Below, one piece after another: positions 7,899 through 16,272 of a DNA stretch of 64,000 nt. The DNA is from JBBRVW01 sp963784645 (GTDB lineage Bacteria > Actinomycetota > Actinomycetes > JACCUZ01). The notes beneath the pieces were generated by a model. The model did no database searches, was not told where the DNA came from, and saw only the letters and a list, made by a program, of their open reading frames with translations. Positions within the stretch are counted from its first letter, which is position 1, and each line of letters opens with the position of its first letter. The stretch covers positions 62,001 to 126,000 of the forward strand of contig CAWARY010000015.1 of the NCBI GenBank assembly GCA_963784645.1. Reading direction: 5' to 3'. The translations under genes and the position numbers were made by a program.

Positions 7899-9128
7899 TC
7901 ACGACGGGACCTCGGCGTACAGCCGGAATCCGCCGTCCGCCACAGGTCCGGCATCGAGCCGCCCGCCGACGACGGCGAGCCGCTCGCGCAGACCGGTGAG
8001 GCCGGAGCCCTCGTGGCCGTGCGGTGCGGGGTGCCCGTCGTCGACGATCTCGACGCTGCTGGCGTCGACCGCGACCCGCACGCGGTGCGCGTCCGAGTGC
8101 CGGATGACGTTGGTGACGCCCTCCCGCAGGACCCAGCCGAACAGCTCGCGACGCTCGCCGGGCACGTCGTCGACGGCGCCGGGCAGGTCGGCCGCCACCC
8201 CGGCGGCGTCGAGCGCGGCGCGAGCGGAGGAGATCTCGGCGGCGAGGGTGACCCCGCGGTACCCGGCGACCGTCGAGCGGACGTCGGCGAGCGCCTCGCG
8301 CGAGAGCCGCTCGATGTCGGCCACCTCGGCCGCCGCGCGCACCGGGTCGACGTGCATGACCCGCCGCGCCAGCTCGGACTTCACCGTGATCACGGTGAGG
8401 CTGTGCCCCAGGATGTCGTGCAGGTCACGGGCGAACCTGGCTCGCTCCTGCTCCACCGCCAACGTCTTGAGCTCGAGGTGCGCCTCGGCGAGGGCGCGGT
8501 TGCGCTTGATCACGCTGGCCAGGCCGAAGACGGCCGCGGACGCGGTCGCGATCGGGAGGTCGATCCACAGGGTGTTCGGCCAGGACGGCACCGCCACCTG
8601 CAGCAGCGGGGTGAAGACGAGCAGGAACGCCACCACCCCGAGCGACGGCCGCGTGTCGAGCAGCATGATGGCGATGACGGCGACGAACACGTAGACGTTG
8701 AGCCCGGGCTGGCCGGTGATGGGCAGCAGGCTGGACGCCAGCCCGAAGGCCCACGCGACGAACAGCCAGCGGCTGCGCTCGCTCACCCGCGGCGCCATGA
8801 GCACCGGAACCAGGAAGACGTACGCCACGCAGAAGGCCAGCAGGCCGCCCAGCGCCAGGCTGCGCAGCTCCCACGGCTGGTCCGCCTGCACGACCGCGAC
8901 GAACGAGTCGGCGAGGAAGACCAGCCAGATGCCGCTGCCGAGCCGCCACCGGGCGCTCCGCGGCCGGAAGAACACGCGTTCCGCCTCGGACAGGCCGGTC
9001 TCGTCGCCCACCGGCTCGTCGGCGCAGTCGGCGTTGCGCATGAGGACCTGGGGGATGCGCACGCCCCGGACGGTAGCCGTCACGACGTCACGCAGCGCGG
9101 CGGTCGGCGGCGGCGGTGGTGTCGTCAT
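7899..9128 (-). CDS. DesK-type sensor histidine kinase
   Basis: 409 residues. Four to five membrane segments lie between about 65 and 207. A HisKA_3 domain follows, with phosphorylated His237 in ARDLHDILGHSLTVI. The HATPase domain ends the protein (REGVTNVIRHS; GHEGSGLTGLRERLAVVGGRL). There is no large extracellular loop, so the signal is probably sensed within the membrane, as in DesK. It sits upstream of its cognate response regulator in one operon and is divergent from the DapB-like gene, with a 99-base gap for both promoters. Confidence 0.9.
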   Translation of the reverse strand: MTTPPPPPTAALRDVVTATVRGVRIPQVLMRNADCADEPVGDETGLSEAERVFFRPRSARWRLGSGIWLVFLADSFVAVVQADQPWELRSLALGGLLAFCVAYVFLVPVLMAPRVSERSRWLFVAWAFGLASSLLPITGQPGLNVYVFVAVIAIMLLDTRPSLGVVAFLLVFTPLLQVAVPSWPNTLWIDLPIATASAAVFGLASVIKRNRALAEAHLELKTLAVEQERARFARDLHDILGHSLTVITVKSELARRVMHVDPVRAAAEVADIERLSREALADVRSTVAGYRGVTLAAEISSARAALDAAGVAADLPGAVDDVPGERRELFGWVLREGVTNVIRHSDAHRVRVAVDASSVEIVDDGHPAPHGHEGSGLTGLRERLAVVGGRLDAGPVADGGFRLYAEVPS

Positions 9129-9227
9129 GCCCTGAACTGTGCCGCCCCACGGAGTCCCGGTGGAGTGCCCACCGTCAGGACCTGCCCGTGACAGACGTCA
9201 TGCCCCCTACCGTGCCAGGGTGGGTCC

Positions 9228-10028
9228 GTGACCACCGTGTGCGTCGCCGGGGCGACGGGCTGGACCGGCCGGGCCGTCGCCCAGGGAATCCTGGCCAGCG
9301 ACGACCTCCAGCTGCGCAGCGCCCTGGCACGCAGCGCCGCCGGTCAGGACCTCGGGACCGCGTGGGGCGCTGATCCGAACGGCGTCACCGTCACCGACGA
9401 CCTCGCGGCGGCACTCGACGGCGTCGACGTGCTGGTGGACTACACCTCGCGCGACTCGGCCAAGCAGCACGCCCTGACGGCGATCAGCCGTGGGATCCAC
9501 GTCGTGGTGGGGGCGTCCGGTCTGACGGCCGACGAGTACGCCGAGATCGACGCCGCCGCTCGCACGGCCGGGGTCGGTGCCGTGGCTGCCGGCAACTTCT
9601 CACTCACGGCCGCGATGGCGCAGGCCGCGGCGTTGCTCGTCGCGCCCTACCTGCCCGACCGCGAGATCGTCGACTACGCCTCCGCCGGCAAGCCGGACGC
9701 CCCGAGCGGGACCGCGCGCGAGCTCGCCGAGCGGCTCGCCGACGTGGCCGACGCGGCCGAGCTCATGGTCCCCGTGGCCGTCACCGGCGGCCACCCCGAG
9801 GCGCGCGGCGCCTCGATCGCCGGCACCCAGGTGCACTCGGTGCGGCTCCCGAGCTTCGTGGTGTCGACCGAGATCGTCTTTGCGATGCCGGACGAGCGGC
9901 TGACCATCCGGCACGACGCGGGCGGTACGCCGACGCCCTACGTCGCCGGCACCCTGCTCGCGATCAGAGCCGCGCCGCAGCGGGTCGGCCTGGTCCGCGG
10001 CCTCGACACCCTCCTGCTCGGCCGCTGA
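9228..10028 (+). CDS. DapB-like reductase lacking the catalytic histidines
   Basis: 266 residues from GTG 9228, preceded by AGGG. A Rossmann nucleotide site is present (VAGATGWTGRAV, 6-17), as are the DapB landmarks GNFSLTAAM (122-130) and GKPDAPSGTA (154-163). In true 4-hydroxy-tetrahydrodipicolinate reductase the latter is preceded by E-x-H-H-x-x-K. Here the stretch is EIVDYASAGK, so the lysine remains (Lys155) but both histidines are replaced by Ala151 and Ser152. It is probably a paralogue acting on another substrate rather than the lysine-pathway enzyme; that would predict a second, canonical dapB elsewhere. Confidence 0.75.
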   Translation: MTTVCVAGATGWTGRAVAQGILASDDLQLRSALARSAAGQDLGTAWGADPNGVTVTDDLAAALDGVDVLVDYTSRDSAKQHALTAISRGIHVVVGASGLTADEYAEIDAAARTAGVGAVAAGNFSLTAAMAQAAALLVAPYLPDREIVDYASAGKPDAPSGTARELAERLADVADAAELMVPVAVTGGHPEARGASIAGTQVHSVRLPSFVVSTEIVFAMPDERLTIRHDAGGTPTPYVAGTLLAIRAAPQRVGLVRGLDTLLLGR

Positions 10029-10037
10029 CCCGACGAG

Positions 10038-10322
10038 CTAGGCCTTCTCGCAGGCGATCCGGTCGTTGTCGCGATCGAGCGTGCCGTTGTGGTTCTCGGC
10101 GGCCCAGTAGGCGGCGCTGTTGCGGTAGAACGTCGTCACCCGCGTGCCGCTCGACTGGTCGACCGCCTTGCGGGTACCGACGCCGTGCGGCCACTTCTTG
10201 TTGAGATTCGTGCAGTTGTCGTGGATGCCCGTCGTATGGGCCTCGACAGGACTGGCTGCGGCCAGCATCGCGATCGCCATGGCGGCCACGCCCCAGTGCG
10301 CACTGCGGCTGCTCCGGCGCAT
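10038..10322 (-). CDS. Secreted excalibur calcium-binding-domain protein
   Basis: 94 residues. A signal peptide (AMAIAMLAAASPVEA) is followed by an excalibur domain: NCTNLNKKWPHGVG at about 35-48 and the terminal LDRDNDRIACEKA, with the DxDxD-like calcium loop next to a conserved cysteine. The excalibur domain is an extracellular module often attached to surface proteins or nucleases; here it stands alone. It converges on the DapB-like gene with nine bases between stops. Confidence 0.85.
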   Translation of the reverse strand: MRRSSRSAHWGVAAMAIAMLAAASPVEAHTTGIHDNCTNLNKKWPHGVGTRKAVDQSSGTRVTTFYRNSAAYWAAENHNGTLDRDNDRIACEKA

Positions 10323-10426
10323 GTCTCCCCCTGAGTGCTCGATCTCCGGGGGACGCTAGGGCCCAACCGGCCGCGCATGCGCTCTTTCGGGACATCCCAC
10401 CGAAACGGCCCAACCCCGGCCGTGGC

Positions 10427-11644
10427 TCAGGCGAGCTCGGCGGCCCTGCGGAGCCAGAGCCCCGGGTCGCCGGAGTGGTAGACGTGCTCGTCCGGCTCCA
10501 CCTGGTCGAGGAACAGCTGGTAGACCATCGCCTGCCGCAGCGCGCGCACCGGTCCGAGGAGCTCGGCAGCCCGGTCGGGGTCGCAGCCCGGGACGGCGTC
10601 GCGCCAGAGCCCGGCCCAGTGCGCGCGCAACGGGTCGCGCTGCTCCTCGCGGATGCTGGCCAGCGTCGCGGCCTGGTCGAGCAGCGGGTTGCCGAGGCCG
10701 CAGTCGCCCCAGTCGAGCAGCACGCTGCGCCCGTCCGGCGCGTCGGAGCCACGGGCATTGCCGGGGTGGAAGTCGCCGTGCACGAGAGTCTCCGGCACAC
10801 CGCATTCCGCCACCGCCGCGAACCGACCCGGCAACCCGCCGACGATCTTCCCCAACGTCGCCACCTGCTCGGGCTCCAGGGCACCGCCCGCGCGCGACAG
10901 CAGTCGCTCGGCGGAAGGGACGAACACCTCCGCGCGCCAGTCCAGGGCACCTACCTCGGTCAGCTCACCGAGCCGGTCGACCCACTCGACCTGCAGGCCG
11001 ACCAGCATCGTGACGAGGCGCTCGAGAACGGGCAGCTCGGCACCCCAGTGGTCCTCCCCGGGAACGTGGTCGAGCAGCACCCGCGGCCCCTCGGCCGCGA
11101 CCACAGTGGGGACGACGTCGGGGTCGAGGCGGCGCAGCATCGCGCCTTCGTGCGCGAAGAACGGCGGCACGACCTTGAGCCAGGTCGGACCGTCCGCCGT
11201 CGGCAGCCGCCAGATGCTCGACAGGTTCCAGGTGCGGACCTGCTCGGCCGGCCCGGACGTCGGCCGGCCTGCTGACCGCAGCTTCTCGTCGGCCCACGCG
11301 ACGTCGGCCGCGGGGCCGCCGGGCCGGGCGTACGGCAGTCGCCCCGGGTGGTCGGCGATCGGGTCCGGCCCGTGCCACTCCTCGAGCGGGAGGTCCGGTG
11401 CCACGTCGACCTCGGCGAGGTAGGTGACCGGGCCACCCGCGGTCCCCCACCCGGTGTCCGCGTGCAGCAGCCGCAGGACTGTCACGTCGGCGGCGTACCG
11501 CTCCCGGGCTCCCGCGACCACCCCGCCGACCTCCGGCCACCACGGCATCTCGACCTCGAACGGCGGCAGGGTGCCGTGCAGCCGGCCCTGCGGGTCGCAG
11601 AGCAGCAGGGTGACCTGCCTGGGCGGGTGGTCCGTGGTCGTCAC
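10427..11644 (-). CDS. APH-family phosphotransferase with extra N-terminal domain
   Basis: 405 residues from GTG 11644. The C-terminal two-thirds is an aminoglycoside-phosphotransferase/choline-kinase fold with the Brenner motif VHGDFHPGN and the metal-binding LLDWGDCGLGNPLLD. The first 110 residues (VTLLLCDPQGRLHG...VTYLAEVDV) form a separate alpha/beta domain that vaguely recalls Nudix proteins but lacks the GX5EX7REUXEEXGU box. The substrate is unknown; such proteins need not confer antibiotic resistance. It is divergent from the SOS-controlled HNH gene. Confidence 0.75.
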   Translation of the reverse strand: MTTTDHPPRQVTLLLCDPQGRLHGTLPPFEVEMPWWPEVGGVVAGARERYAADVTVLRLLHADTGWGTAGGPVTYLAEVDVAPDLPLEEWHGPDPIADHPGRLPYARPGGPAADVAWADEKLRSAGRPTSGPAEQVRTWNLSSIWRLPTADGPTWLKVVPPFFAHEGAMLRRLDPDVVPTVVAAEGPRVLLDHVPGEDHWGAELPVLERLVTMLVGLQVEWVDRLGELTEVGALDWRAEVFVPSAERLLSRAGGALEPEQVATLGKIVGGLPGRFAAVAECGVPETLVHGDFHPGNARGSDAPDGRSVLLDWGDCGLGNPLLDQAATLASIREEQRDPLRAHWAGLWRDAVPGCDPDRAAELLGPVRALRQAMVYQLFLDQVEPDEHVYHSGDPGLWLRRAAELA

Positions 11645-11772
11645 GCGCCGGACCCTAACGACCAGCGACGGTTCGGCGCACGCGAGATCCGGTTCGCCGC
11701 CTCCGACTTGTGGACAGCGAAATCCGTTGTCCCACAACGGCTTCCGGCCTTCCGCACGCCCTCCGTCTGATG

Positions 11773-11794
11773 TAGGATTCGAACATGTGTTCGA
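11773..11794 (+). promoter_or_regulatory. Leaderless promoter with LexA/SOS box over the start codon
   Basis: A -10-like TAGGAT (11773-11778) lies six bases before the ATG (11785), so transcription should begin at or beside the start codon. The perfect palindrome TCGAACATGTGTTCGA (11779-11794) contains that ATG and matches the actinobacterial LexA operator TCGAAC-N4-GTTCGA. LexA bound there would cover the transcription start. The same arrangement recurs before the second HNH gene. A further inverted repeat, CCGTTGT-CCC-ACAACGG, lies 34 bases upstream of the -10 (11724-11740). Confidence 0.85.
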
Positions 11795-13116
11795 CGGTGG
11801 TGGAGCGTTCGGGTGTCACCCGGACCGGGCCTGCCCTGTCGTCGCAGCACCCGGTGTGGCAGCTGTCCGACGCCGAGGTCGAGACCGCGCTGGCCGACCT
11901 CGAGGCGGCCGAGGCGCGGCTGGTCGCCCGCCGGGCCGAGCTGGTGCACGAGGCCGACCGGCGGTCGATGAAGGACCGCACCCGGTCCCTGTCCACCGAG
12001 CGCTGGCTGCAGGACCGGTTCCGGCTCTCGGCCCGCGACGCGCGAGCCCGGCTCACCCAGGCCGACCTGCTCCACGACCAGCCCGCCGCACACACCGCCC
12101 TCACCAAGTCCCAGGTGACCCCCGAGCAGGCCACCGTCATCGCGACCACCCTCACCCAGCTCGACACCCTCGACCGGCTCGACCCGCAGCAGCGGCAGGA
12201 AGCAGCGGAGCTCCTCGTGCACCAGGCCGCAGCCCTCGACCCGCGCCGGCTGGCCACTGCCGGCCAGCACCTGGTCGAGCACCTGACCCGCACCCCCTCG
12301 GTCGACGACCCCGCCGACGCCGAGCAGGTCGCCCGTGAGCTCGCAGCCGCCGAGGCCGCCGCGCAGCGCGCGGACACCAACAGTCTCATCGTGAAGCGCC
12401 GCCCCGACGGGTCGATCGCCTACCGCGGCACCATCCGGCCGGTCGACGTCCCGATCCTGACCGCGTGGCTCAAGGCCGCCGACGTGCCGCACCCCGGCAG
12501 CGACGGGTTCGAGGACGACCGGCCCCGCGACCAGCGCCGCGGCGACCACCTCGTCCCCACCCTGCGCGACGCCCTGACCAACGGCACAGACAAGCCGCTC
12601 GCATCGAAGGTGCACGTGCACGTCAACGTCACCACCACCCTCGACGCGCTGCGCAACGGCCTCACCGGCACCGGCCTGCTCGACACCGGCGGCACCCTGT
12701 CCGCCGCCGAGCTCCGCCGGCTCGCCTGCACCGCCGGCATCACCCCGGTCGTCCTCGGCGGACCCTCCGAGGTCCTCGACCTCGGCCGCACCCGACGCGC
12801 CTTCAGCCTGGCCCAGGTACGGGCACTCACCGTCCGCGACCGCGGCTGCACCGCCCCCGGCTGCGACCGGCCGTCGGCCGGCTGCGACGCCCACCACCAG
12901 ACCGAATGGAACCACCACGGCCCCACCGACCTCGACAACGGCGCCCTGCTCTGCGCGTACCACCACCAACAAGTCCACCGACAACACTGGCGAGTCGCCC
13001 TCGCACCCAACGGCTACCCCCAGCTCATCCCCCCGGCCTCCATCGACCCCGAACAGCGACCCCGCCAGCACCACCGCTACCGGCTCACCCTGCTCACCGG
13101 CCGGCACCGAACCTGA
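11785..13116 (+). CDS. DUF222/HNH endonuclease, 13E12 repeat family, intact
   Basis: 443 residues. The N-terminal DUF222 region (about 25-330) is rich in alpha-helical Ala/Glu/Arg. The C-terminal HNH nuclease runs from about 350: CTAPGCDRP, then DAHHQTEW, then LDNGALLCAYHHQQVH, with both zinc cysteines and the H-N-H residues present. In mycobacteria this family is the REP13E12 repeat, several copies of which are LexA-regulated; its role is unclear (mobile or DNA-repair associated). AGGA seven bases before ATG overlaps the -10, so it may be translated from a leaderless message. It converges on the methyltransferase gene. Confidence 0.9.
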   Translation: MCSTVVERSGVTRTGPALSSQHPVWQLSDAEVETALADLEAAEARLVARRAELVHEADRRSMKDRTRSLSTERWLQDRFRLSARDARARLTQADLLHDQPAAHTALTKSQVTPEQATVIATTLTQLDTLDRLDPQQRQEAAELLVHQAAALDPRRLATAGQHLVEHLTRTPSVDDPADAEQVARELAAAEAAAQRADTNSLIVKRRPDGSIAYRGTIRPVDVPILTAWLKAADVPHPGSDGFEDDRPRDQRRGDHLVPTLRDALTNGTDKPLASKVHVHVNVTTTLDALRNGLTGTGLLDTGGTLSAAELRRLACTAGITPVVLGGPSEVLDLGRTRRAFSLAQVRALTVRDRGCTAPGCDRPSAGCDAHHQTEWNHHGPTDLDNGALLCAYHHQQVHRQHWRVALAPNGYPQLIPPASIDPEQRPRQHHRYRLTLLTGRHRT

Positions 13117-13129
13117 ACCGCGGGGCGAC

Positions 13130-13804
13130 TCAGGCGGCCTGGGCGAGCAGCACGGCCTGATCGTCCCTCTCGTTGCCCTGCGCAGGTCGCACCACGCGGC
13201 GCACCTCTCGCAGGCCGGTGGCCGCGATCAGGTCAGCCACCCGGTCTGCCGTGTACAGCTGGCGCTCGAGCTGGATCTCGTGGCCGAACCGCCGGTAGGC
13301 CGCGGACACGTCCCGCGTCCCGTCGCCGGACTGGAAGCCGACCAGCAGGTGGCCGCCGGCGCGCAGGACCCGGGTGGCCTCCGCGAAGACGTGCGCGAGG
13401 CCGCTGGGAGCCGTATGGATGATGGAGTACCACAGCAGCACGCCGGCGAACTGGTCGTCGGGGTACGGCAAGGCGGTCAGCGATCCCACGGTGACGACCA
13501 GGTCCGGATGATCGCGTCGCGCCATGGCGGCCATGCCGGGCGACAGGTCGACCCCCTCGACCCGGCATCCGCGGTCGGCGAGGTACCGGCTCATCCGGCC
13601 GGCGCCGCACCCGGCGTCGAGGACCCGTCCACCTCCGCCCGACGTCACGGCCGCCGCGAAGGCGTCGACCATGGCGAGATCGAGCGCTGCCTCGGCGCGC
13701 GTGTCCGGCAGGAGGCCGGCGTAGTCCTGGGCCACGGTGTCGTAGGCACGTTGCACGCTGCGGACGTCGAACGGCTCGGGAGGCAACGAGCTCACGCGAC
13801 GCAT
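13130..13804 (-). CDS. Class I SAM-dependent methyltransferase
   Basis: 224 residues with the seven-stranded methyltransferase signature: motif I VLDAGCGAGRMSRYLA (about 61-76), motif II acid in VEGVDLSPGM, and LPYPDDQFAGVLLWYSIIH as motif IV. It resembles the small-molecule methyltransferases of the Methyltransf_11/25 group. The acceptor substrate cannot be read from sequence. It lies 39 bases downstream of helR on the same strand and could be part of the same rifamycin-responsive transcript, which is inference. Confidence 0.82.
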   Translation of the reverse strand: MRRVSSLPPEPFDVRSVQRAYDTVAQDYAGLLPDTRAEAALDLAMVDAFAAAVTSGGGGRVLDAGCGAGRMSRYLADRGCRVEGVDLSPGMAAMARRDHPDLVVTVGSLTALPYPDDQFAGVLLWYSIIHTAPSGLAHVFAEATRVLRAGGHLLVGFQSGDGTRDVSAAYRRFGHEIQLERQLYTADRVADLIAATGLREVRRVVRPAQGNERDDQAVLLAQAA

Positions 13805-13843
13805 GATCGCACCATCCAGGTGTCGGGTGATATCTCGGCCGGG

Positions 13844-16018
13844 TCAGGGGCTCGTGAGGAGCACGAGCTGCTCGGTGGCCCTGGTCATCGCGACGTAGCG
13901 GTCGACTGCTCCTTCGATGCCCGTGCCGAACTCCTCTGGATCGACGAGGACGACCAGGTCGAACTCGAGACCCTTCGACAGCTCCGGGGTCAGCAGCCGC
14001 ACGCGGGCCGTCGCCGGGAAGGTGCCGGTGTCGAGATCAACCGTGCCGATGACGGCGGCGATGCCGTCGACATGGGAATCGAGCCAGGTCTGCAGGATCG
14101 AGCCCAGTTCCGCGACAGATCCGTGGACGACAGGGACGCCGCCGCCGCGGACCGAGGTCGGCACGTTGGCGCCCGGGAGCACTTCCCGGATGACCGGTTC
14201 GGCCTCAGCCATCACCTCCTCCGGCGTCCGGTAGTTGATCGTCAGGGACGCCAGTTCGACCCGGTCGAGACCGATCCGCTGGAGTCGGTCCTGCCACGTC
14301 TCGGTGAACCCGTGCCGTGCCTGGGCGCGGTCCCCGACGATGGTGAAGCTGCGGGACGGGCAGCGGATCAGCAGCATCTGCCACTCCGCATCGGTCAGCT
14401 CCTGTGCCTCGTCCACGACGATGTGCGCGAACGGGCCGGCGAGCAGGTCCGGGTCCGGGCCGGGCTGCCCGGTCCCGTCGACCAGCACGTCGTGGAAGTC
14501 CTCGCCGCGCAGCATGGAGACCAGGCCCACGCCGTACTCGTCGTCGGCGGCCGCGCTGAGGTCGTCCAGGACCTGGTCCATCTGCTCGCGCTCGGCGGCC
14601 AGGGCGGCGTCGTGCCGGCGCTGACGTCGGGACGACTCGGGGTCGCCGAGCCGCTGCCGTGCGGCGTCCAGGAAGGGCAGGTCGGACACCGACCAGGCCT
14701 GGGCGTCGTCGCGCTGCAGCGCGTGGACCTCGTCGGAGGTGAGCCAGGGGGCGCACGTACGGAGGTAGGCGGGGACCGACCACAGGTCTCCGACGAGGTC
14801 AGCCGCTTCGAGCAGCGGCCACGCCCTGTTCAGGGCTCCGCGCAGCTCCGCGTTCCGCGACAGCTGCGCGCGGAGCAGCTCAGCAGGGACGTCCTCGTCG
14901 TCGTGCTTGTCCGTCAGGATCGTGACGAGCTCCTCCCAGACCTGCTCACGCGCCTCGTTGTGGGGGGTGCCCGGCTCTGCTGCGTCGAACGCCGCGGCCC
15001 ACTCGTCGGCGCTCAGCCTGATGTCGGTCCAGTCGGTCTCGACCGTCATCCCCGTGGCGGGCGGCTGCTCGTAGAACCTGACGGCCGGCTCGATCGCTGT
15101 GACGAGGGCCGCGGACGACTTCAGCCGGACCACCTCCGGATCGGCCTCGGCCACCGCTGCGGGACCCTCGGCGACGAGATCCCGCACGGTGCAGGTCTGC
15201 ACACCCTCCTCCCCGAGGCTCGGGAGCACGTCGGCGACGTAGGCGAGGTAGGCCTGGTGCGGCCCGACGAACAGGACGCCGCCCCGACGGTGCCCGAGGC
15301 GGGGGTCGGAGTAGAGGAGGTAGGCCGTCCGGTGCAGGGCGACGACGGTCTTCCCCGTTCCCGGACCGCTGTCGACCACGAGGGCGCCGCGGGAACCGGC
15401 GCGGATGATCGCGTCCTGGTCGGCCTGGATGGTGCCGAGGACGTCGCGCATCCGGGGCGACCGGCTGGTGCCCAGGCTGGCGATGAACGCGGACTGGTCG
15501 TCGAGCGCGGCGGCGTGGCCCTCGAACCCGGCCGAGGTGAAGACCTCGTCCCAGTAGTCGCTGATCCGGCCGCGGGTCCACCGGTACCTGCGGCGGCTGG
15601 CCAGACCCATCGGGTGGGCGTGGGTCGCTCCGAAGAACGGCTCGGCGGCCGGTGATCGCCAGTCGAGCAACAGCCGACGACCCTCGCTGTCCGTGAGACC
15701 GAGTCGACCGACGTACACGGGCTCCGGCTCGTCCGCGCTGACCATGTGTCCGAGGCACAGGTCCAGGCCGAAGCGACGCAGCGTGCGCAGGCGAGCTGTC
15801 AGCCGGTGGACCTCCATGTCACGGTCCATCGCCTCCTGACCGATGCCGCCGAGCGCCCTGCGCTGGATATCGAGGCGGTCGGACAGGTCGGCGATCGAGC
15901 GCGCGAGGCTCTCCGCGATGGCCGCGAAGTGGTGCTCGTCGTCGGCGACCAGTGCCGGATCGGCCTTGGGGCCGAGGTGGTCCGGGAGGTCGAACGCACT
16001 GGTGGTCAGGGGGTTCAT
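13844..16018 (-). CDS. helR: HelR-type RNA polymerase recycling ATPase
   Basis: About 724 residues from ATG 16018 (MNPLTTSAFDLPDHLGPKADP); in-frame ATGs at 16066 and 16072 are less likely. It is a UvrD/Rep-like ATPase without nuclease or RQC parts: N-terminal coiled coil (about 30-85), Walker A GPGTGKT (about 218-224), a DEAQ box (VVDEAQELTDAEW), then the second RecA-like domain. HelD/HelR proteins wedge into RNA polymerase and strip it from DNA; actinobacterial HelR displaces rifamycin-stalled polymerase and gives rifamycin tolerance. The palindrome at 16139-16169 supports HelR rather than general HelD. Confidence 0.85.
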   Translation of the reverse strand: MNPLTTSAFDLPDHLGPKADPALVADDEHHFAAIAESLARSIADLSDRLDIQRRALGGIGQEAMDRDMEVHRLTARLRTLRRFGLDLCLGHMVSADEPEPVYVGRLGLTDSEGRRLLLDWRSPAAEPFFGATHAHPMGLASRRRYRWTRGRISDYWDEVFTSAGFEGHAAALDDQSAFIASLGTSRSPRMRDVLGTIQADQDAIIRAGSRGALVVDSGPGTGKTVVALHRTAYLLYSDPRLGHRRGGVLFVGPHQAYLAYVADVLPSLGEEGVQTCTVRDLVAEGPAAVAEADPEVVRLKSSAALVTAIEPAVRFYEQPPATGMTVETDWTDIRLSADEWAAAFDAAEPGTPHNEAREQVWEELVTILTDKHDDEDVPAELLRAQLSRNAELRGALNRAWPLLEAADLVGDLWSVPAYLRTCAPWLTSDEVHALQRDDAQAWSVSDLPFLDAARQRLGDPESSRRQRRHDAALAAEREQMDQVLDDLSAAADDEYGVGLVSMLRGEDFHDVLVDGTGQPGPDPDLLAGPFAHIVVDEAQELTDAEWQMLLIRCPSRSFTIVGDRAQARHGFTETWQDRLQRIGLDRVELASLTINYRTPEEVMAEAEPVIREVLPGANVPTSVRGGGVPVVHGSVAELGSILQTWLDSHVDGIAAVIGTVDLDTGTFPATARVRLLTPELSKGLEFDLVVLVDPEEFGTGIEGAVDRYVAMTRATEQLVLLTSP

Positions 16019-16138
16019 GCCGCGTCCCGATCGGCACCTGCGGCTCCCCGCCCCCACGTCCCGCATCCCCATGGCTGCACACCCATGTCGCGACTCCCGT
16101 CCCCGCCGGTTCTGGCTTCGGCCGGCGAGTCTGGGGCA

Positions 16139-16169
16139 CGACCGGGGTCTTGCCGCAAGACCCCGGTCG
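16139..16169. promoter_or_regulatory. Rifamycin-associated-element-like palindrome upstream of helR
   Basis: A perfect 31-base inverted repeat: 15-base arms around a single central C at 16154, with core GGTCTTGC-C-GCAAGACC. It lies 121 bases upstream of the helR start and 100 bases after the glyS stop. The published rifamycin-associated element (RAE), found before rifamycin-inactivating genes and helR, has this form (G-run, CTTGC-N-GCAAG, C-run), as I recall it. On the minus strand a -10-like TATAGC lies a few bases upstream of the palindrome, so it may sit in the initially transcribed region. Confidence 0.75.
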
Positions 16170-16180
16170 CGCTATACCTT

Positions 16181-16216
16181 GGGAGTGGAAAGGAGCGGGC
16201 GCTCCTTTCCACTTCC
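16181..16216. terminator. Strong stem-loop after glyS
   Basis: A 16-base-pair stem with one G-T wobble (GTGGAAAGGAGC pairs with GCTCCTTTCCAC) and a GGGC loop. There is no T-run, as is usual for high-GC actinobacterial terminators. It lies 57 bases beyond the glyS stop and upstream of the RAE-like palindrome, so it should separate glyS transcripts from helR. Confidence 0.65.
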
Positions 16217-16272
16217 TCTGTCCGCGACGCGTCCCGCCGCGGCCGTCAGTGTGTTTCCCGGGGCGCGCGCCC

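Noticed and set aside
5015..7999. A 994-codon plus-strand open frame
   Set aside because: It runs antisense to dusB, the PQQ-type dehydrogenase, the lysyl-oxidase-like gene and the response regulator, all with clear motifs. Composition is His/Arg/Gly-rich as expected from a GC-rich antisense frame.
13280..15655. A 791-codon plus-strand open frame
   Set aside because: Antisense to helR and the methyltransferase; no domain or signal, typical antisense composition.
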